NCBI RefSeq assembly: GCF_009184545.1
Contig: NZ_QJOW01000002.1
Coordinates: 434,001 to 498,000 of the forward strand
Reading direction: 5' to 3'
DNA: 64,000 bases
DNA from: Halosegnis rubeus
GTDB taxonomy: Archaea > Halobacteriota > Halobacteria > Halobacteriales > Haloarculaceae
Within the stretch, counting starts at the first letter, position 1. Each line of letters starts with the position of its first letter. The position numbers were made by a program, and so were the translations under genes. The notes below the pieces were generated by a model. That model saw only the letters and a program-made list of their open reading frames with translations, did not search any database and was not told the DNA's origin. This document shows, in pieces, positions 35,949 to 45,053 of the stretch.

Positions 35949-35975
35949 TAGCCGTCGCTGTCTCCTCACGCGAGT

Positions 35976-36176
35976 ATGGCACGCGACACCGAGTGGCCCG
36001 ACACGACGAACCGGTGGCCCGTCGGGCCACTCTCGTTCGTCGCCATCGCGACTGGGACTATCGGACTCGGCGTTTCGCTGTCTGCGGGTAGTCCAGTCGC
36101 GACGGCATGTAGCCTCGCTGTGCTCGCCGCTGGTACTACGGCCGCAGTGCTCGACAGCACTGAGTCACCGTCATAA
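35976..36176 (+). CDS. small membrane protein, function unknown
   Basis: 66 residues with two hydrophobic segments (about 17-36 and 40-58), separated by a short turn (SAGSP). The charged N-terminus is probably cytoplasmic. No family is recognised, but small two-helix membrane proteins of this sort are common in haloarchaea. The TATA-like element at the right distance supports it. It stands between secY and the TFB gene with no partner. Confidence 0.55.
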   Translation: MARDTEWPDTTNRWPVGPLSFVAIATGTIGLGVSLSAGSPVATACSLAVLAAGTTAAVLDSTESPS

Positions 36177-36404
36177 AAACCGGTCGCGTGTCCAGCGGCC
36201 GTCCCGCGACCGCCGGCGTCCAGCCCACATCGAGGTGCGAGCCGCAACGACCGCCGCACTCGCGGGGTGTGGGCCGTGACGACGTGGTCGGACTGTCTCT
36301 GACACAGCCGTCGATTCGCCGTCCGGCTATCTCGCTGAACTATCGGATACGTCTTAATACTGCGGGGCGGCTCCCTCGCGACGACTACAGAAGCGTCGGG
36401 GAGA

Positions 36405-37337
36405 TCAGTGGGTGATACTCACGTCGAGCGCGTCCATCTGCTCCTGATACCGGTTGCGAATCGTCACGACGGTCACGTCTGCCACGTCGGCGACTGCACG
36501 CTGTGTCAGCTTCGGGCCGACGATACGCGAGGCGGCATACAGCGCGGCGGCCGCGTACCCGGACGGTGACTTGCCGGAGTGGAGTCCAAGCTCCGTCGTC
36601 TTCTCGACGATTCGGGCCGCTTCCTGTTGGACCTCGTCGCTGGTCTCGAGCTTGCTCGCGAGCTGTGGGAGATACGACTTGGGGTCGACCGGCTCTAACG
36701 CCAGCTCCAATTCCTGTGAGATGTACCGGTAGGTCCGGCCGATTTCCCGCCGTTCGACGCGTGAGACTTCCGTGATGTCGTCGAGCGAGCGGGGAATCGA
36801 TTCCTGTCGGCACGCGGCGTGCAGCGACGCCGTCGCCACGCCTTCGATGGACCGGCCACGGATGAGGTCGCGGTCGAGCGCCTGCCGGTAGATGACCGAG
36901 GCGACCTCGCGAATCGACCGCGGGACGCCGAGGGCGCTCGCCATGCGGTCGATTTCGCTCAGCGCGAACTGGAGATTCCGCTCGCCGCTCTCCTGGGTTC
37001 GGATTCGCTCTTGCCACGTTCGGAGCCGCTGCATCTGGCTGCGCTTCTCCTGTGAGAGCGTGTGGCCCGAGGCGTCTTTGTTCTGCCAGTCGATGTTCGT
37101 GGTCAGCCCCTTGTCGTGCATCGTGCGCGTCGTCGGCGCGCCGACGCGGGACTTCTGTTGTTGCTCTTGATGGGAGAACGCGCGCCACTCCGGTCCGTGG
37201 TCGATGTTGTCCTCGTCGACGATGAGACCAGTCTCTTCGTCCATCAACTCGCCGTTGGCCGTACGAACGAGGTTCTCCGGGTCGACGTCGTCCGTCTGTG
37301 CGTCTGTTCTGTCCTGCCCTTTTGAGATTCGTGTCAT
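36405..37337 (-). CDS. transcription initiation factor TFB lacking zinc-ribbon cysteines
   Basis: 310 residues from the ATG at 37337. The two cyclin folds are clear (EIDRMASALGVPRSIREVAS and LHSGKSPSGYAAAALYAAS), as are the B-finger-like stretch IDHGPEWRAFSHQEQ and the linker SRVGAPTTRTMHDKGL. In ordinary TFB the first 30 residues hold a four-cysteine zinc ribbon. Here the corresponding segment (DPENLVRTANGELMDEETG) has none. TFB recruits RNA polymerase to TBP-bound promoters, the ribbon contacting the polymerase dock. Haloarchaea carry several TFBs, so this may be a specialised or modulatory one. Confidence 0.93.
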   Translation of the reverse strand: MTRISKGQDRTDAQTDDVDPENLVRTANGELMDEETGLIVDEDNIDHGPEWRAFSHQEQQQKSRVGAPTTRTMHDKGLTTNIDWQNKDASGHTLSQEKRSQMQRLRTWQERIRTQESGERNLQFALSEIDRMASALGVPRSIREVASVIYRQALDRDLIRGRSIEGVATASLHAACRQESIPRSLDDITEVSRVERREIGRTYRYISQELELALEPVDPKSYLPQLASKLETSDEVQQEAARIVEKTTELGLHSGKSPSGYAAAALYAASRIVGPKLTQRAVADVADVTVVTIRNRYQEQMDALDVSITH

Positions 37338-37505
37338 TGGGCCCGGTCGAGACTGAGGGGTGGTAGCGACGACACACAGCGGTCGTAGTCGACTCGGACC
37401 CTGACCCCGAGCCGGAACGCCGCGTGTCGTATCGACGCGTCGGGGGGGACAACTCGACACGACGCCTGACTGTCCGACTGTACCTAACGTAGTTAGCCCA
37501 CACTC

Positions 37506-37513
37506 TTATATAA
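37506..37513. promoter_or_regulatory. symmetrical TATA-like element between TFB and trkA
   Basis: TTATATAA lies in the 275-base divergent spacer. It reads the same on both strands, so it could serve either gene; leaders would be about 80 bases for trkA and about 140 for the TFB gene. Nothing else resembling a promoter is as clear. Confidence 0.35.
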
Positions 37514-37612
37514 TTTGTCTGTGGTCCCGACAAATCCGGTGGTCTCCCGTTCTCGGATGAAAATCCACTTACCGCGGGCGGGCGAGTGGGAAGTAATGAG
37601 AGGTCCGGACAG

Positions 37613-38944
37613 ATGCGCGTAATCGTCGTCGGAGCGGGGGAGGTCGGTTCCAGTATCGCTGCCGATCTGTCCAGCGACCACGAGGTCACGGTCGTCGATA
37701 TCGACGGTGGACAGGTCGAGTCGATCAGCTACGGCGAAGACGTGCTCGGGGTCGAGGGCGACGGGAGCGACGTCGAGACGCTCGAGGAAGCGGGCATCGA
37801 GGAGACGGACATGCTCATCGCCTCGACGAACGATGACCGGACGAACATCGTCACCTGTGGGACGGCGAGCGTCTTCGACGACGTGTTCACTATCGCCCGC
37901 GTGAAGAGCCCGCAGTACCTCCGTACGTGGGAGCGCGGCTCCCGCGTCTTCGGCGCGGATTTCATGGTGTGTACCGATCTGCTCGCCGCCGAGACCATCA
38001 CCGGGGTCATCGGGCTCGCCACCGCACAAGACGTCGACACCTTTGCCGACGGTGCCGTCCAGATGGCCGAGTTCGAGATTCCGGCCGAAAGCCCCGTCGC
38101 GGGCCAAACCGTCGAGGAGGCAGACCGGTTCGACTCGCTCACCTTCGCGGCGATTCTCCGTGGCGATTCCATCATCATCCCGCGGGGAGAGACACGCATC
38201 GAGGCCGACGACGACGTCATCGTCATCGGGAGTCCGGAGTCGACCCGCGCGTTCAGCGCCGCCATCGCGCCCGAACAGTCGGGCCCGAAAGACATCGTCA
38301 TCGTCGGCGGAAGCGAGGTCGGCTACCAGACGGCGAAGCTGCTCGAGGCTCGCGGCTTCTCGCCGCGCTTTGTGGAACACGACCCAGACCGCGCGCGCTG
38401 GCTCGCTGAGAAGCTTCCGAAGACGACCGTGATGCAAAACGACGCGACCGACCGCGAGTTCCTCGACCGTGAGCACGTCGGGACCGCCGACGTACTCATC
38501 TCGACGCTGGAGAACGACCAACAGAACCTCCTCGCGTGTCTCCTCGCCGAACAGCTCGGTGTCGACCGCACCATCGCGGTCGTCGACACCGTCCAGTTTG
38601 CGGACATCTTCGAAGCCGTCGGAGTCGACGTGGCGGTCTCTCCACGCGAAGCGACGGCGGGTGAGATCACTCGGTTCACCCGCGGTCGTCGTGCCGAGAA
38701 CGTTGCACTCATCGAAGGAAACCGCGCGGAGGTGCTCGAGTTCGAAGTCGACGAAGACAGCGATGCGGTCGGGTGCACGATCCGTGCACTCGCCGGTGAG
38801 CTCCCCGATGATGTTGTCTTCGGTGCAATCACGCGCGAAGAGACCCTCATCACGCCTCGGGGCGACACGATGCTTGCGGCCGGCGACCACGTCGTCGTGT
38901 TTGCCAGCGCGAGCGCCATCGACGCCGTCACCGGCGTCTTGTGA
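37613..38944 (+). CDS. trkA: Trk potassium uptake regulator TrkA
   Basis: 443 residues from the ATG at 37613. There are two RCK_N Rossmann domains, beginning MRVIVVGAGEVGSSIAADLS and IVIVGGSEVGYQTAKLLE, each followed by an RCK_C domain (EFEIPAESPVAGQTVEEAD, EFEVDEDSDAVGCTIRALA). TrkA binds NAD(H)/nucleotides on the cytoplasmic side and gates TrkH. The trkH gene follows 41 bases downstream in the same direction. Potassium uptake is central for salt-in osmoadaptation of haloarchaea. Confidence 0.94.
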   Translation: MRVIVVGAGEVGSSIAADLSSDHEVTVVDIDGGQVESISYGEDVLGVEGDGSDVETLEEAGIEETDMLIASTNDDRTNIVTCGTASVFDDVFTIARVKSPQYLRTWERGSRVFGADFMVCTDLLAAETITGVIGLATAQDVDTFADGAVQMAEFEIPAESPVAGQTVEEADRFDSLTFAAILRGDSIIIPRGETRIEADDDVIVIGSPESTRAFSAAIAPEQSGPKDIVIVGGSEVGYQTAKLLEARGFSPRFVEHDPDRARWLAEKLPKTTVMQNDATDREFLDREHVGTADVLISTLENDQQNLLACLLAEQLGVDRTIAVVDTVQFADIFEAVGVDVAVSPREATAGEITRFTRGRRAENVALIEGNRAEVLEFEVDEDSDAVGCTIRALAGELPDDVVFGAITREETLITPRGDTMLAAGDHVVVFASASAIDAVTGVL

Positions 38945-38985
38945 GAGACGATGGATTCTTGCTCTCGCCGCAAGTTTGACTCGCC

Positions 38986-40593
38986 GTGTCACTCCTGAGT
39001 CTCGGCTCCGGTGGGGGCATCCGCGTCGAGTGGCGGACGAGTGTCGCCCTGACCGGTCGGGTTCTCAAGTACCTCGCCGTCCCGCTGTGTGTCCCCCTCG
39101 TCGTCGCTCTCCTCTACGGCGACGACATCCTCACGTTCGCCGTCGCCGTCGTCGCGACTTTCCTCCTCGGATTTGCCCTCGAACAGCTCGACCCCGACCC
39201 CGATCTCGGGGCGCGCGAGGCGCTGCTCATGGTCGCGCTCACGTGGCTGGCCGTCGCCGTCGTCGGCACCCTCCCGTATCTCATCGCCGGGATGGGAACC
39301 GATAGCACGCTCGCCCAGCCGGTGAACGCGCTGTTCGAGTCGATGTCCGGCTTCACGACGACCGGGGCGACCGTCATGGGGAACATCTCCTTCGAGCAAC
39401 ACTCTCACGCGCTGTTGCTGTGGCGACAGCTCACCCAGTGGCTCGGCGGGATGGGTATCGTCGTGCTCGCTATCGCCATCCTCCCTGAGCTCTCCGTCGG
39501 CGGTGCCCAGCTGATGGACGCCGAGGCCCCTGGTCCCGGCATCGAGAAGCTCACGCCCCGTATCGCTGAGACCGCCCGCGTCCTCTGGCTCGTCTACGCC
39601 GGCATTACCGCCCTCGAAATCGTCCTACTCTTCGTCTTTCACCTCGTCGGGCTTGCGCCCGCGATGGACAACCTCGTGGCCGGCACCGACCACGCCGCGG
39701 CCGCCTACAACGCCGTCGCCCACGGGCTGACGACCATGCCGACCGGCGGGTTCTCGCCAGAGGCGCGGTCTATCGAGGCGTTCTCCGCGGCAGTCCAGTG
39801 GCTCATCATCCCGTTCATGTTCGCAGCGGGTGTGAATTTCGCGTTGACGTGGCGGCTCCTCTCCGGTGAGCCGCGCGCACTACTGGACGATATCGAGTTC
39901 CGCGCCTACTCGGGTATCGTTGGGGTGTTCTCGGTAGTGCTTGCGACCCTGCTGTTCACCGGTGGTGCGGACGTTGGGCCGGGTGCCCTCGACTTCTACT
40001 CCGGCATCGCCGGCGATATCGAGGCGTCGCTGCGCCACGCCGTCTTCCAGACGCTCGCGATGGTGACGACGACCGGCTACGCGAGCATCGACTTCAACGC
40101 GTGGTCACAGCCGCTGAAGTATCTCCTCTTGTTTGCGATGTTCATCGGCGGCTCGGCCGGCTCGACCGGTGGGGGTATCAAGATCGTCCGATGGATTGTC
40201 ATCATCAAGAGCGTCAAACGAGAGCTGTTCACATCCATCCATCCCGAGGCTGTTTCGCCCGTCCGGCTCGGCGGGAACGCAATCGACGAGCGCGCGGTCC
40301 GTGGCATTCAGGCGTTCACCCTCGTCTACATGCTCTGTTTCGGCTTCGGCGCGGCGCTGTTAATGCTTGATGCGGCGCGCGTCGGCCTGGATTTGAGCGC
40401 ATTCGAGGGGATCGCCGCTGCCGCCTCCACCGTCGGTAACGTCGGACCGGGCTTCGGTCGGCTCGGACCGATGGGGTTCTACGAGTTCTTCCCGGTACCT
40501 TCGAAACTACTCATGACGTTTCTCATGTGGATCGGGCGATTAGAGATTATCCCCGTGCTCGTGTTGCTCACCTCCTCCTACTGGCGGTCGTAA
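38986..40593 (+). CDS. trkH: Trk-type potassium transporter, TrkH family
   Basis: 535 residues with about ten transmembrane segments from a GTG start. Selectivity-filter-like loops appear as SMSGFTTTGATV, GLTTMPTGGF, TTTGYASID and AASTVGNVGPG, each with the glycine expected in the four-fold repeat. The start is set by the gap to trkA; no ATG lies closer to the first hydrophobic helix. TrkH forms the membrane channel and works with the TrkA ring encoded upstream. Confidence 0.94.
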   Translation: MSLLSLGSGGGIRVEWRTSVALTGRVLKYLAVPLCVPLVVALLYGDDILTFAVAVVATFLLGFALEQLDPDPDLGAREALLMVALTWLAVAVVGTLPYLIAGMGTDSTLAQPVNALFESMSGFTTTGATVMGNISFEQHSHALLLWRQLTQWLGGMGIVVLAIAILPELSVGGAQLMDAEAPGPGIEKLTPRIAETARVLWLVYAGITALEIVLLFVFHLVGLAPAMDNLVAGTDHAAAAYNAVAHGLTTMPTGGFSPEARSIEAFSAAVQWLIIPFMFAAGVNFALTWRLLSGEPRALLDDIEFRAYSGIVGVFSVVLATLLFTGGADVGPGALDFYSGIAGDIEASLRHAVFQTLAMVTTTGYASIDFNAWSQPLKYLLLFAMFIGGSAGSTGGGIKIVRWIVIIKSVKRELFTSIHPEAVSPVRLGGNAIDERAVRGIQAFTLVYMLCFGFGAALLMLDAARVGLDLSAFEGIAAAASTVGNVGPGFGRLGPMGFYEFFPVPSKLLMTFLMWIGRLEIIPVLVLLTSSYWRS

Positions 40594-40608
40594 CGGTCGG
40601 TGCTGAGG

Positions 40609-40615
40609 ATTTTAG
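40609..40615 (+). promoter_or_regulatory. TATA-like element of pspA
   Basis: ATTTTAG about 24-29 bases before the ATG at 40638 points to a leaderless transcript. Confidence 0.35.
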
Positions 40616-40637
40616 TCGTCGGACACATAGGGGTAGT

Positions 40638-41468
40638 ATGGGAATCCTCTCGCGAGCGTCGTACGTCATCCGGTCGAAGCTCAACACGCTCATCTCGAGC
40701 GCGGAAGACCCCAGCGAACAGCTCGATTACTCCTACGAGCAGATGCGCGACGAGCTGCAGGACGTGAAACAGGGTATCGCCGACCTGACGACACAGAAAA
40801 AACGACTCGAAATCCAGAAGCGCCGACTCGAAGAGAACGTCGAGAAACACAACGAGCAGGCGCGTGAGGCCGTCCGCCAGGACCGCGAGGACCTCGCGCG
40901 GCGCGCACTGGAGAAAAAGAAGAGCAAGATGAGCCAAATCGAGGACCTGGAGACGCAGATCGCCGACCTCCAACAGACGCAGGACAATCTCGTCTCAAAG
41001 AAGGACGAGCTTCAACAGCAGATCGAGCAGTTCAAGACCGAAAAGGAGACGATGAAGGCGCGCTACGAGGCCGCGGAGGCCAGCACGCGCGTCTCGGAGG
41101 CGATGACCGGCGCGGGCGACGAGATGGAAGACGTGTCTCGCTCCATCGAGCGAGCGCGCGAACAGACCCAGGACATGGAGGCTCGCGCAGAGGCGATGGA
41201 CGAACTCGAAGGCTCCGGCGCGCTGGAGAACGCGATGGACGACCGCTCGGACATCGAGAAGGAACTCGACAGCGGGCGTGCGGACGCCGAAATCGAGTCC
41301 GAACTCGATACGCTCCGCCAGCAGGAGGGCGTGGAGACGGAAAGCGAGTCGACGGCCGAGACGACGGACGCCGAAGACGACACGCTGGAGGACCTCGACG
41401 CGACGGAATCGTCGGACCCTGACGTGGAGACCGAACTCGCTGAGCTTCAGGACGACGAATCGAACTAG
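40638..41468 (+). CDS. pspA: PspA/IM30 family protein
   Basis: 276 residues. MGILSRASYVIRSKLNTLIS, then SAEDPSEQLDYSYEQMRDEL, is the standard PspA start. A long coiled coil covers residues 30-185, followed by an acidic, probably disordered tail of about 80 residues ending in ELAELQDDESN. PspA/Vipp1 proteins are ESCRT-III relatives that bind stressed membranes. A longer open frame upstream lacks family similarity. It stands alone but near two membrane protein genes. Confidence 0.92.
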   Translation: MGILSRASYVIRSKLNTLISSAEDPSEQLDYSYEQMRDELQDVKQGIADLTTQKKRLEIQKRRLEENVEKHNEQAREAVRQDREDLARRALEKKKSKMSQIEDLETQIADLQQTQDNLVSKKDELQQQIEQFKTEKETMKARYEAAEASTRVSEAMTGAGDEMEDVSRSIERAREQTQDMEARAEAMDELEGSGALENAMDDRSDIEKELDSGRADAEIESELDTLRQQEGVETESESTAETTDAEDDTLEDLDATESSDPDVETELAELQDDESN

Positions 41469-41576
41469 GCGGGCTTTTTTCTCGGCGGCTGGAGTCGCGG
41501 TATAGACGAGGAGAACCGACCGGACGACACGCTTCGCGAATGTGCAGACGAGGGGAAGTGGCGACTGTGGCTGGTG

Positions 41577-42479
41577 ATGAACGCCGACCGTCGGGTCGTC
41601 GCCGTCGTCCTGCTGTTGTCGGTGTTTCTGACGCTGCTCGTCGCCGGTGGAGCGTATCCGGGCGCGGAGGTGACGCTCCGCGAGACCGACTCCGTCGACA
41701 CGATGTTTCAAGGGCTGCTCACGGCCACTATCACCGGTGTGACGCTCGTGTTGACGCTGAACCAGCTCGTCTTGTCACAGGAGCTGGGTGCTGTCGGCGA
41801 CCAGCGCGACCGGATGGACGGTGCCGTCACCTTCCACCGCGACGCCGCCGACGTGCTCGATACCACCGTCGCGCCCGCCCAGCCCGCGCAGTTTCTCGGC
41901 TCGTTCGTCCGCATGGCCGGCGAACAGGCCGAAGCGCTCCGCGAGAACGCGCCCGACGGCGAGGCGGGCGAAGCAATCGAGTCGCTCACCGAGAGCATCA
42001 TCGGCAACGCGGACTCCGTCGCCGAGGACTTAGACGGGGCCTCCTTCGGTGAGTTCGACGTGGTGTCGGGGGCACTGGACTTCAACTACTCGTGGAAGGT
42101 GTACGAGACGCAGCGTATCGACGCCGAGTTCGGCGACCAACTCGACTCGCTGCGGCGCACGCTGACGCTGTTCGGTCCCGCGCGTGAACACTTCAAGACG
42201 CTCTACTTCCAGTGGGAACTCACGGCGCTGTCGCGGACGATTCTCACGGCCGCGATTCCAGCCCTCGTCGTCTCGCTGTTCATAGTGGCGTACTTCAACG
42301 TCGCGACCTTCGAGGCTACCGTGTTCGGCTTCGACGGGCTGGTATTCGTCTTCGCGCTCGGCGCGACGATCGGACTTGTCCCCTTCGCCATCCTGCTGTC
42401 GTACGTGCTCCGCATCGCGACGGTGACGAAACACACCCTCTCGATTGGCCCGTTCATCCTCCGGGGCACCGACGACTGA
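41577..42479 (+). CDS. haloarchaeal integral membrane protein
   Basis: 300 residues. N-terminal helices lie at about 7-28 and 48-68 (TITGVTLVLTLNQLVLSQEL). A central soluble helical region covers about 75-205, and two C-terminal helices lie at about 219-240 and 253-278. The family is common in haloarchaea but has no known function that I can name. The start at 41577 is the second of two adjacent ATGs. The following gene is a shortened relative of the N-terminal part. Confidence 0.8.
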   Translation: MNADRRVVAVVLLLSVFLTLLVAGGAYPGAEVTLRETDSVDTMFQGLLTATITGVTLVLTLNQLVLSQELGAVGDQRDRMDGAVTFHRDAADVLDTTVAPAQPAQFLGSFVRMAGEQAEALRENAPDGEAGEAIESLTESIIGNADSVAEDLDGASFGEFDVVSGALDFNYSWKVYETQRIDAEFGDQLDSLRRTLTLFGPAREHFKTLYFQWELTALSRTILTAAIPALVVSLFIVAYFNVATFEATVFGFDGLVFVFALGATIGLVPFAILLSYVLRIATVTKHTLSIGPFILRGTDD

Positions 42480-42525
42480 CGCCGGGCCACCCCGCTTTTT
42501 CGCGCCCGCTTCCGAACGGACTCAC

Positions 42526-42831
42526 GTGACCGCGGCCTCGAACGGGACGGCCCGAACCGACGGACAGACGCGGCTGCGCCGCTGGCTCCTGCTCGCCGGG
42601 AACCGGTGGGCAGTCGCCGGCCTACTCGCCGTCTGTCTGTTTGCCTTCTTACTCCTCGTCGGCACGCTCGACCCCTCGCCGCTCGGTGCGGTGATGTCCG
42701 GCTCCGACCCCGTCGAGACGATGTTCGAGGGTCTCACCACCGGTATCATCACCGGCGTGACGCTCGTCGTCACCATCGACCAGCTCGTCCTGTCCCAGCA
42801 GCTCGGGACGCTTGACGACCCCGAGGCGTAA
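42526..42831 (+). CDS. truncated paralogue of the preceding membrane protein
   Basis: 101 residues from a GTG. One helix (AVAGLLAVCLFAFLLLVGTL) and a second one (TGIITGVTLVVTIDQLVL) are followed by the end SQQLGTLDDPEA. It aligns with the first third of the upstream gene: SVDTMFQGLLTATITGVTL against PVETMFEGLTTGIITGVTL, and NQLVLSQELG against DQLVLSQQLG. The soluble domain and last two helices are missing. It is either a remnant of tandem duplication or a short partner. Confidence 0.65.
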   Translation: MTAASNGTARTDGQTRLRRWLLLAGNRWAVAGLLAVCLFAFLLLVGTLDPSPLGAVMSGSDPVETMFEGLTTGIITGVTLVVTIDQLVLSQQLGTLDDPEA

Positions 42832-42832
42832 C

Positions 42833-44965
42833 CTATCCTTCGGTCTCGTCGTCGCTCAGCCGGTCGTAGAGATACGCTCCGCCGGCGGCACCGCCGACTG
42901 CGGCGGTCGCACCGAATCCGGGCTGGCTCCCGCTCGTCTCGGTCCCGCTCGTCTCGGTCTCGGTTTCCGTCGGCGTGGCCGTGGCCGTCGCCGCGAGCAC
43001 AGTCTCGGCGTCGACGCTGGCTTTCAGCTGGTGGTAGCTGTAGCCGCTCGACGGCGGTAGCTCGACGAGGCCGCCCTCGTCGTTCGTGTAGCCGTAGTGC
43101 TCTTCGTCCGGGTCGAAGCCGCCGACGAGCCGCAGGGTCGGGTCGTCCATGGAGGCGAGCTCGGTGAGTTCCGCCGCGTCGAACGTCGCGGTCACCATGC
43201 CGTCGCTCGCGCTCGCGCTCTCGGGAGTGACCGACTCGCCAGTGCGCGGGACGACGCGGTAGGTGTCGAGCGTGAAGCCCTCAGACGCCTCGGTCGGGAG
43301 CGAGGCGGTCAGCGTAATCGTCTCGCCGTCGCCCTCGACGGTCGCGGGGTCGACCGTCTCGTCGACGCGAATCATACGGTGTCCGCGGGTCGGTGAGATG
43401 GTGTCGCGGCCTTCGAGCTGGTCGATCATGAACGGCCCTTGGAACTGCCCGGAACTGAGGATGCGTTCGCCCTCGCCGATGACGCTGCGGCCGGCCACGT
43501 AGTCGTTCGTGGAGACGAGATACGTCTCCGACTCGTCGAGCGGCTCGCCGCCGACGAAGACGTTCTCGACGTTCGTCTCGCCGTCGTGGCCCCACCACTC
43601 GTAGCTGATGCCCGACACCTGAATCGCGGGCTGTGAGCCGAAGTCGCCCGGCATCGGCCGGACCGACCCCTCGATGTACTCGCGGAGCTTCGCGCCCGAC
43701 AGCTCGTACACCTCGATTTCGTTCGGGAACGGGAGGATGTCCATCACGTTGATGCCCGTAATTGCCCCCGGTCCGTACATCGTGTTCGACCGGATGCCGC
43801 CGGCGTTCTGGACCGCCACGTCGATTCCCGGTTCGAAGTCACCCACCTCGCGCATCAGGTCCGTGATGAGGTTGCCGAGACCGGTCTCGACGGCGTAGTT
43901 GTCGTACGTCGCGTTCAGCTCCACCTCGCTCTCGACGATGGGCTGGCCGAGCTGCTCTTCGAGTTCCGCGGTGTACGCTTGCGCCATGCTCGCGAGCTCC
44001 TCGTCGCCCGCAATCTCCTGTACGTCACGCGGGACGTGGTTCTCGCTGTCGCCGCCCGGCGGGCTGTCGCCGTCCCCGAGCGCCGCGGAGTTGTAGAAGT
44101 CGAGCCGCTCCCACTCGCTCAACTCGCCCGTCTCGAGGTCGAAGGTGAGCCGACCGAGGTGGCCGAACTCGTCGCCGAACTCCGCGACTGTCGTCCCGTT
44201 GAACGTCTTGGGTGCGTCGAAGACGACACCGGAGTGTGAGCCGACGATGGCGTCGAGTCCGTCGACGTTGTTGGCGACGCGCTCCTGTGCGCCCGTCGAG
44301 ATGTGACTCGCACAGATGATGAAGTCCACGTCGCCCTCGAGTGCGGCGACGGCCTCGCGGGCGGCCGCCACGTTGTCGAGCACCTGCCAGTCGTCCGGGT
44401 AGGAGGTAATGGTGTGGAAGCTCTCGGTGCCGAGCCCGAAGACGCCGACCGTCGCGCTGCCGGTCTCGAACGTCGTCCACCGCTGAGTGCCCGGCACCGG
44501 CTCGCCGTCGGGGGTGAGCAGATTCGCGATGACCCACGGGAACTCCGAGGTCTGGAACCGCTCTTGGGCGACCTCGATGCCGAAGTCGAACTCGTGGTTG
44601 CCAGCGCCGACGGCCGCAGGCTGCATGTAGTTGAGCGCCTCAATCATGTGGCTTCCCTCGTACTCCAGGCCGAGCAGCGAGGGCGCGAGGTCGTCGCCGT
44701 TGCCGATGAAGGCGGCGTTGTCGTACTCGCTTCGCAGTTGGTCCGCGACCGCGAAGTACCGTTGAAGATTCAGCTCTGCGTCACCCGCGTCCTCGAAGCG
44801 CCCGTGGAAGTGGGTGTCGTGGATGAGCGTCACCGTGTTCGACGGCTGGGTCGCGCTCGCGACACCGCCCGTCGCGCTCGCGGCCGCAAGCCCCCCCGCG
44901 GCGGCCAGCAGGCTACGGCGATTCAGTGTGTAGTCGGTTCCGTCGGCGTCTGGCGTCTCTGCCAT
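42833..44965 (-). CDS. Tat-exported, membrane-anchored UshA-type nucleotidase
   Basis: 710 residues from the ATG at 44965. A Tat signal (RRSLLAAAGGLAAA) is followed by the calcineurin-like phosphoesterase domain with IHDTHFHG, NGDDLAPSL, GNHEFDFG, CASHIST and GSHSG. The 5'-nucleotidase C domain (VQNAGGIRSNTM, ITGINVMDILPFPNEI) follows. The end has a Thr/Glu/Ser-rich spacer and one hydrophobic helix (FGATAAVGGAAGGAYLYD), so the enzyme should be held on the outer face of the membrane. It would hydrolyse extracellular nucleotides or cyclic nucleotides to scavenge phosphate and nucleosides. Motif I reads DTH where DxH with a preceding Asn is usual. Confidence 0.93.
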   Translation of the reverse strand: MAETPDADGTDYTLNRRSLLAAAGGLAAASATGGVASATQPSNTVTLIHDTHFHGRFEDAGDAELNLQRYFAVADQLRSEYDNAAFIGNGDDLAPSLLGLEYEGSHMIEALNYMQPAAVGAGNHEFDFGIEVAQERFQTSEFPWVIANLLTPDGEPVPGTQRWTTFETGSATVGVFGLGTESFHTITSYPDDWQVLDNVAAAREAVAALEGDVDFIICASHISTGAQERVANNVDGLDAIVGSHSGVVFDAPKTFNGTTVAEFGDEFGHLGRLTFDLETGELSEWERLDFYNSAALGDGDSPPGGDSENHVPRDVQEIAGDEELASMAQAYTAELEEQLGQPIVESEVELNATYDNYAVETGLGNLITDLMREVGDFEPGIDVAVQNAGGIRSNTMYGPGAITGINVMDILPFPNEIEVYELSGAKLREYIEGSVRPMPGDFGSQPAIQVSGISYEWWGHDGETNVENVFVGGEPLDESETYLVSTNDYVAGRSVIGEGERILSSGQFQGPFMIDQLEGRDTISPTRGHRMIRVDETVDPATVEGDGETITLTASLPTEASEGFTLDTYRVVPRTGESVTPESASASDGMVTATFDAAELTELASMDDPTLRLVGGFDPDEEHYGYTNDEGGLVELPPSSGYSYHQLKASVDAETVLAATATATPTETETETSGTETSGSQPGFGATAAVGGAAGGAYLYDRLSDDETEG

Positions 44966-45053
44966 GTACACGGACGTGGCAGTATTCGGAAGTTAAACGT
45001 TATCAAATATTCACACTCGTGCTATATTCCCAAACAAAGGGGTATCGAGCGTG

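Noticed and set aside
37493-38992. Minus-strand open frame of 499 codons
   Set aside because: Antisense to trkA, which has both RCK domains; no recognisable domain in the antisense frame.
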